From positions 1 to 38,099 of the forward strand of contig JAHWGJ010000002.1 in assembly GCA_020054475.1 (NCBI GenBank): DNA of 38,099 nt, written 5' to 3'. Source of the stretch: Thermoplasmata archaeon. GTDB lineage: Archaea > Thermoplasmatota > E2 > DHVEG-1. This document shows positions 34,518-38,099 of this stretch, piece by piece. The position numbers and the translations under genes were made by a program. Each line of letters starts with the position of its first letter. Within the stretch, counting starts at the first letter, position 1. The notes under the pieces are model-generated. The model had not been told where the DNA came from, did no database searches, and saw only the letters and a list, made by a program, of their open reading frames with translations.

Positions 34518-35183
34518 TCAATGACAAACAACATTATAAATTAAAGCATCATCTTTACCATAATTTTCTTTTCCAAATGAATCAGATAAATCTCCAACAA
34601 TTTTTTCCCAATATATCGTATTAATATTAGAATTATTGTGATTATTATCAGTTGTTTGAGAAAAACCTAAGCAAATTATTGAATTACCTTTAATACCACA
34701 ATTCCACACTTCAACAATAATCTTTACTTTTTCATTAGGCTTCTTTAAATTATCAATTCCATCAAAAATACTATATTTTGATTTATGTCCATTTTTTAAA
34801 AATCTTTCCCCAGAAATCTTTGAATTTCTATCCAATATAATACCACTCTCCAACATAGAATCAATGATATCCTCAATTTTATCGCTAAGTTCATTTTCAT
34901 CTAATAAAACCAAAGTTTTAATTGTCGTAACTATTAAAAAATTAGTATAATTACTATCAATTTCATATCTAATAGAAGCCCACTTTTCAAATCCATATAA
35001 TCGAGATTCAATATTTCTATAATCTAAATTCTCAAACCATTCACCATTTAAGAAATCATGATGAATAAAAGCAACATTTAATTCAGCATTAGTAAAAAAA
35101 ATAAAAAATAAAATAATAACAAAAATTAAAATTAAAATAATTCCAAACTTAAATTTTATTTTAGAGTCACCATTCCCATTCAC
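34518..35183 (-). CDS. Membrane-anchored extracytoplasmic protein of unknown function
   Basis: A 221-aa protein with a short charged N-terminus and one hydrophobic helix (about 11-31), then an outside domain. No lipobox is seen, so it is a signal anchor or an uncleaved signal. The domain contains ISGERFLKNGHKSKYSIFDG, IIVEVWNCGIKGNSIICLG and a closing ALIYNVVCH. Three cysteines (two around the WNCG/IICLG strands and one near the C-terminus) could form a disulfide. The blocks resemble a conserved family seen in other archaea, from memory, with no known role. The start codon is GTG, without an SD; no better start exists in frame. Confidence 0.7.
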   Translation of the reverse strand: MNGNGDSKIKFKFGIILILIFVIILFFIFFTNAELNVAFIHHDFLNGEWFENLDYRNIESRLYGFEKWASIRYEIDSNYTNFLIVTTIKTLVLLDENELSDKIEDIIDSMLESGIILDRNSKISGERFLKNGHKSKYSIFDGIDNLKKPNEKVKIIVEVWNCGIKGNSIICLGFSQTTDNNHNNSNINTIYWEKIVGDLSDSFGKENYGKDDALIYNVVCH

Positions 35184-35265
35184 ATTTTAAGGATATCTAT
35201 TTTTATATTTTAAATTAACGAATAAAAAACATAAGTTACAAAATTTTATTGATAAAAAAAAAATC

Positions 35266-35493
35266 TCAAATTGTTTTTAATAAATCAGATATTTTCTTTA
35301 GCTTATCTTTCTCATTTGGAAGCGTTATAGATGATTTCCATCCTTTCTCACCATTTGATAAATAAAAACCTCTAGATATAGAAATAAATTCATTTTCACC
35401 AATATCCGTTTTTGCTTTCTTTCGCGCAATTTCAACGAAGTTATTTTTACCAAATTTAACTTCCTCAGCTTTTATAGTTTCAAAATCCACCAT
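35266..35493 (-). CDS. Small hypothetical protein, possible PC4-like nucleic-acid binder
   Basis: A 75-aa protein: EVKFGKNNFVEIARKKA, then FISISRGFYLSNGEKGWKSS and a C-terminal helix (KDKLKKISDLLKTI). Four strands and a helix with many Lys/Arg on the strands resemble the PC4/ssDNA-binding coactivator layout, but this is shape similarity only. The GGAGGAT SD 8 nt before the ATG is one of the strongest in the window, which implies efficient translation. It is flanked by spacers of 82 and 122 nt and is probably monocistronic. Confidence 0.65.
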   Translation of the reverse strand: MVDFETIKAEEVKFGKNNFVEIARKKAKTDIGENEFISISRGFYLSNGEKGWKSSITLPNEKDKLKKISDLLKTI

Positions 35494-35615
35494 ATTATAA
35501 ATCCTCCATATAATGATATAATTTAATTATTATGTAAATTTATTATTACTATATATTATTTTTTAAATTAAAGAATTTTAAATATAATTAAAGATATTAG
35601 AACAAATAATCATAT

Positions 35616-36791
35616 TTATTTATTTAATCCCGCTTCCTTTTTAATTAAATCTGCTTTATCAATTTTTTCCCAGGTAAAATCAGGATCATTTCTTCCAAAA
35701 TGTCCATAAGATGCTGTTTTCTTAAATATTGGTCTTCTAAGATTAAGATGATTTATAATCTCATGAGGAGTTAATGGAAAAAACTCATTAACTAAATCTT
35801 GAATTTTTTCAATAGAGATTTTATTAGTTCCAAAACAATCAATATTAACAGAAACTGGTTCTGAAACGCCAATCGCATAAGCTAACTGTATTTCACATTT
35901 ATCTGCAATTCCCGCAGCAACAATATTCTTTGCAATATACCTTGATGCATAAGCCGCACTTCTATCAACTTTTGTTGGATCCTTCCCAGAGAAAGCTCCA
36001 CCGCCATGTCTTCCCACACCACCATAAGTATCAACAATAATTTTTCTACCTGTAAGTCCAGCATCTGCATAAGGTCCACCTCTTACAAAAGCTCCAGTCG
36101 GATTAACATGAAATATTGTGTTTTTATCAACCCAATCCTTACATACAGGTTTAATTATTTGTTCAATTACATCTTTTTTAATTCTTTCATGAGATATAGC
36201 TCCTTCATGTTGTGTTGAAACAACTATAGTATCAGCTCTCAGAGGTTTTCCATTTTTACCATATTCAATTGAAACTTGAGATTTTCCATCAGGTCTTAAA
36301 TAATTAATAACTCCATTTTTTCTTGAATCAGATAATTTTTTAGTTAATTTATGAGCAAGAATAATTGGTAAAGGCATTAATTCTTTTGTTTCATTGCATG
36401 CATAACCATACATCATACCTTGATCTCCCGCACCTTGTTTTTTATGTAAACCCTCACCCTCAGATACACCCTGAGAAATATCAGGGCTTTGAGCTGTAAT
36501 TTGAACCCATACTGAACAAGTCTCCCATTCGATTCCAAAACTAGCCTCTGTATAGCCAATATCCTTAATGGCATCTCTAACTATCCTTGGAATATCTATA
36601 TAGCCTTTAGTAGTCATTTCACCAAAAACCATGACTCCTCCATTTTTTGTACTTGTTTCAATCGCAACTCTTGAATATTTATCTTGCCTTAAAGCTTCAT
36701 CAAGAAGTGAATCAGAGATAATATCACACATCTTATCAGGATGCCCTTCAGTTACTGACTCAGAACTAATTAGTATTTTTCTATTTGTCAT
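35616..36791 (-). CDS. metK: S-adenosylmethionine synthetase, bacterial/eukaryotic MetK type
   Basis: A 391-aa enzyme making SAM from methionine and ATP. Bacterial MetK signatures are complete: [14 protein letters not shown] (near residue 9), [13 protein letters not shown] (methionine loop), [22 protein letters not shown] (P-loop-like, near 260) and KTASYGHFG close to the end. Most archaea use an unrelated-looking archaeal MAT family, so this copy suggests acquisition from bacteria, or a lineage replacement. AGGTGAT, a perfect match to the anti-SD, is 5 nt before the ATG. Lipoyl synthase in this window would consume its product. Confidence 0.96.
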   Translation of the reverse strand: MTNRKILISSESVTEGHPDKMCDIISDSLLDEALRQDKYSRVAIETSTKNGGVMVFGEMTTKGYIDIPRIVRDAIKDIGYTEASFGIEWETCSVWVQITAQSPDISQGVSEGEGLHKKQGAGDQGMMYGYACNETKELMPLPIILAHKLTKKLSDSRKNGVINYLRPDGKSQVSIEYGKNGKPLRADTIVVSTQHEGAISHERIKKDVIEQIIKPVCKDWVDKNTIFHVNPTGAFVRGGPYADAGLTGRKIIVDTYGGVGRHGGGAFSGKDPTKVDRSAAYASRYIAKNIVAAGIADKCEIQLAYAIGVSEPVSVNIDCFGTNKISIEKIQDLVNEFFPLTPHEIINHLNLRRPIFKKTASYGHFGRNDPDFTWEKIDKADLIKKEAGLNK

Positions 36792-36796
36792 TATTA

Positions 36797-36803
36797 ATCA
36801 CCT
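36797..36803 (-). promoter_or_regulatory. Shine-Dalgarno of metK
   Basis: Minus-strand AGGTGAT lies 5 nt before the metK ATG and is fully complementary to the archaeal 16S 3' end. It fixes the start and implies a leadered message, unlike the TATA-proximal genes elsewhere in the window. Confidence 0.7.
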
Positions 36804-36888
36804 AAGAATAACTATTATAGCCTCCATTAATATAAAAAAAGAAACTAAAACATAGTTATTAATTTTTTTAAAAAAAAACAATAATTTA

Positions 36889-37305
36889 TTAATCCATTTT
36901 TCTTGTTGACCAAATTTCTTCTTCAAGTTGATTATAAATATCTTCTTGATTTGTATCTTCAATGACAGGAATAGGTTGTTTCTTATCAAATAGGGTTGTT
37001 TTAATTGGTTTAATTTTTTCTTCCGCATATTTTAAAATTATCTCTTTTTTCAGTTGCCAATAATGAGTTCTCCATTCTCGGCCATCATAAAGAGTGGTTT
37101 CCTCTCGTTCTGTTGCAAGCATTCCTTCCTCTTCAAGAATATAAAATAATTGTCGATCTTCAGGATCTAAAACATTATCTATTACTCTATCATCAAATCC
37201 AAATATATCAAGAACGAATCCAGCGTCACGTTTTGCCTCATCAACTTCAACTCCAACTCTGTTTGCAATAGCTTTTGATAAATTTTCTAATGTAACAATA
37301 TTCAT
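36889..37305 (-). CDS. DUF6015-like archaeal protein
   Basis: A 138-aa mostly helical, acidic protein. Distinct blocks are LSKAIANRVGVEVDEAKRDA, DRVIDNVLDPEDRQLFYILE and REETTLYDGREWRTHYWQL. From memory these match a family of unknown function found in Thermoplasmata and related archaea (DUF6015). The pattern of an N-terminal helical bundle followed by a small wing-like hairpin (EEEGMLATEREETT...HYWQLKK) resembles a winged helix, so DNA or RNA-polymerase binding is possible but unproven. GAGGT lies about 8 nt upstream of the ATG. metK follows after 97 nt on the same strand. Confidence 0.72.
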   Translation of the reverse strand: MNIVTLENLSKAIANRVGVEVDEAKRDAGFVLDIFGFDDRVIDNVLDPEDRQLFYILEEEGMLATEREETTLYDGREWRTHYWQLKKEIILKYAEEKIKPIKTTLFDKKQPIPVIEDTNQEDIYNQLEEEIWSTRKMD

Positions 37306-37409
37306 AAATATAAACCTCTTCTCTCAATTTAATAGTTTGAACCATATTATTTGTAAATAGCACTATATATAGTTTTCCATCAATAAAAGAATCTTTAACC
37401 AACAAAAAA

Positions 37410-37417
37410 TTTATAAG
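37410..37417 (+). promoter_or_regulatory. TATA box of the DUF5678/retropepsin pair
   Basis: TTTATAAG, continuing TATAAATAC, is centred about 29 nt before the ATG at 37443. With no SD this fits a leaderless transcript covering both genes, which are only 4 nt apart. Confidence 0.45.
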
Positions 37418-37442
37418 TATAAATACTAGTATCATAAAAATA

Positions 37443-37634
37443 ATGATAAAAGAAAAAAACTTAGATGAATTTTCTGGAGAATGGATTCTATTATTTAATG
37501 ATTCAATTATCGATCATAGTTATAATGTTGAGGATATGCTTAAATTAGCTGAAGAAAAATACCCTGAAGAAAAATTTCCTGATGCGACTATAAAAATATC
37601 AAAAGTATTATCTGGAGATTTTCAATTACATTAA
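37443..37634 (+). CDS. DUF5678-like small protein
   Basis: A 63-aa protein. The core EFSGEWILLFNDSIIDHSYN followed by VEDMLKLAEEKYPEEKFPDA and a terminal strand (IKISKVLSG) matches, from memory, DUF5678, small archaeal and bacterial proteins of unknown function. In this type the first half resembles a WxxxxNxxII display strand-turn-strand with a helix behind it. It is directly followed (4 nt) by a retropepsin-like gene, an arrangement suggesting a functional pair such as substrate/chaperone or toxin-antitoxin-like partners. Function is not established. Confidence 0.72.
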   Translation: MIKEKNLDEFSGEWILLFNDSIIDHSYNVEDMLKLAEEKYPEEKFPDATIKISKVLSGDFQLH

Positions 37635-37638
37635 TCAT

Positions 37639-38046
37639 ATGTTAGACAAAAGAATGATATTTGATTATATTAAATATCCGATAATCCCAGTTAAATTTTT
37701 TTACAAAGATAAAAAAACACCTTTTATAGAAGCTTTATTAGATTCTGGTGGAGATTTTATTGTTATTCCCATGCCAATTGCTAAATATTTAGATTTAAAA
37801 TTGGAAAAAGCAGGAGAAGTGGATACAGCAGGGGGTGCTGTCTCATTGTTTAAAGCATATATTGATATAACAATCGGAAAAAATGGCGGTATAGCTGAAT
37901 ATAAAAATAATTTAATACATGTATCAACTAGAAACGATATACCCGTATTATTAGGTAGATCACCTTTGTTCGAGGATTATGAAATTACATTTAAAAAGCA
38001 CAGTAATCAACTTATTCTAAAGGAAAGTAAGCAATTATTCCAATAA
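37639..38046 (+). CDS. Retropepsin-like (clan AA) aspartic protease
   Basis: A 135-aa protein with the size of a single retroviral-type protease monomer. The catalytic motif is D35-S-G in EALLDSGGDFIVIP. GEVDTAGGAVSLFKAYIDI and the closing VLLGRSPLFEDYEITF provide the flap and the LLGR segment seen in clan AA enzymes. No signal peptide or TM helix is visible, so it is cytoplasmic and presumably a homodimer. DSG instead of DTG is an accepted variant. It sits 4 nt after the DUF5678-like gene without its own SD, so it is probably translated by coupling. An ATG at 37654 is an alternative start. Confidence 0.78.
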   Translation: MLDKRMIFDYIKYPIIPVKFFYKDKKTPFIEALLDSGGDFIVIPMPIAKYLDLKLEKAGEVDTAGGAVSLFKAYIDITIGKNGGIAEYKNNLIHVSTRNDIPVLLGRSPLFEDYEITFKKHSNQLILKESKQLFQ

Positions 38047-38061
38047 TAATTAACTTAATAT

Positions 38062-38099
38062 CTAATACCTCGATTTCTTTTTCAAATGATTTTTTAGGC
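38062..38099 (-). CDS. Possible C-terminal end of a gene cut by the window edge
   Basis: On the minus strand the last bases read LKNHLKKKSRY and then TAG (38062-38064). A basic tail like this is a common protein C-terminus, and its stop would sit 15 nt from the stop of the convergent retropepsin gene, as in other tight convergent pairs here. Only 11 codons are visible, so the identity is unknown and the call is tentative. Confidence 0.3.
   Translation of the reverse strand, partial: LKNHLKKKSRY

Noticed and set aside
36798-36860. Hydrophobic minus-strand mini-ORF (MEAIIVILR) between metK and the DUF6015-like gene
   Set aside because: Only nine codons, and the longer frame around it is a shadow of the 36889-37305 gene. 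No supporting context.

Overview
This window is a dense, strongly A+T-rich stretch of an archaeal chromosome. Archaeal identity rests on sn-glycerol-1-phosphate dehydrogenase (33426-34514), ABCE1 (15168-16940), a DtdA-type D-aminoacyl-tRNA deacylase, an RPA and RPA-associated pair, an archaeal/eukaryotic-type glycyl-tRNA synthetase, DUF63, TATA-box promoters placed for leaderless transcripts, and GGAGG/GGTGA ribosome-binding sites. The alkyltransferase-endonuclease V fusion, the split lipoate ligase (LplA plus LplB) and the set of secreted peptidases point to Thermoplasmatota. A protein-degrading sediment lineage of the MBG-D (Thermoprofundales) type would fit, but that placement is inference. 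No tRNA, rRNA, insertion sequence or CRISPR array was seen, and no gene-free stretch exceeds 300 bases.

Layout. 67-3967: a small dicluster ferredoxin, an amidohydrolase overlapping a four-CBS protein, and glyS. 3970-14162: a block on the minus strand with lysine 6-aminotransferase, three consecutive secreted peptidases (C10, M14, C25), then saccharopine dehydrogenase and lysine-ketoglutarate reductase. 14278-17637: a membrane-anchored Cas4-like nuclease broken by a frameshift, ABCE1 and a two-TM protein with a duplicated module. 17627-22286: imidazolonepropionase, formiminotransferase-cyclodeaminase and formate-THF ligase. 22439-24654: RPA and its partner. 24757-26054: small genes missed or truncated by simple ORF calling. 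26098-32913: DtdA, AGT-EndoV, a metallo-beta-lactamase-fold protein, PhzF, and a lipoate cluster (LplA, LplB, LipA) behind DUF63 and a small protein. 33055-38046: a 50-aa protein, G1PDH, small hypotheticals, a bacterial-type MetK, a probable DUF6015 protein, and a two-gene unit of a DUF5678-like protein and a retropepsin-like protein.

How the genes fit together. The peptidases would release amino acids outside the cell. Lysine could then enter the 2-aminoadipate semialdehyde route through either Lat or LKR/SDH. Histidine carbon would pass through HutI to formiminoglutamate, through FtcD to methenyl-THF, and through Fhs to formate with ATP gain. LipA and LplA/LplB would supply lipoate for 2-oxoacid dehydrogenase or glycine-cleavage carriers that are not in this window. 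Together this suggests a heterotroph living on detrital protein.

The most notable points are the peptidase operon with a shared C-terminal tail on two products, the frameshifted Cas4-like gene, a gene apparently starting at ATT just after an 8-codon ORF, the DUF5678/retropepsin pair, and several small leaderless or SD-led genes. Start sites were moved at five genes (7038, 11383, 18850, 22439, 32646) where SD position or start codon argues against the longest reading.
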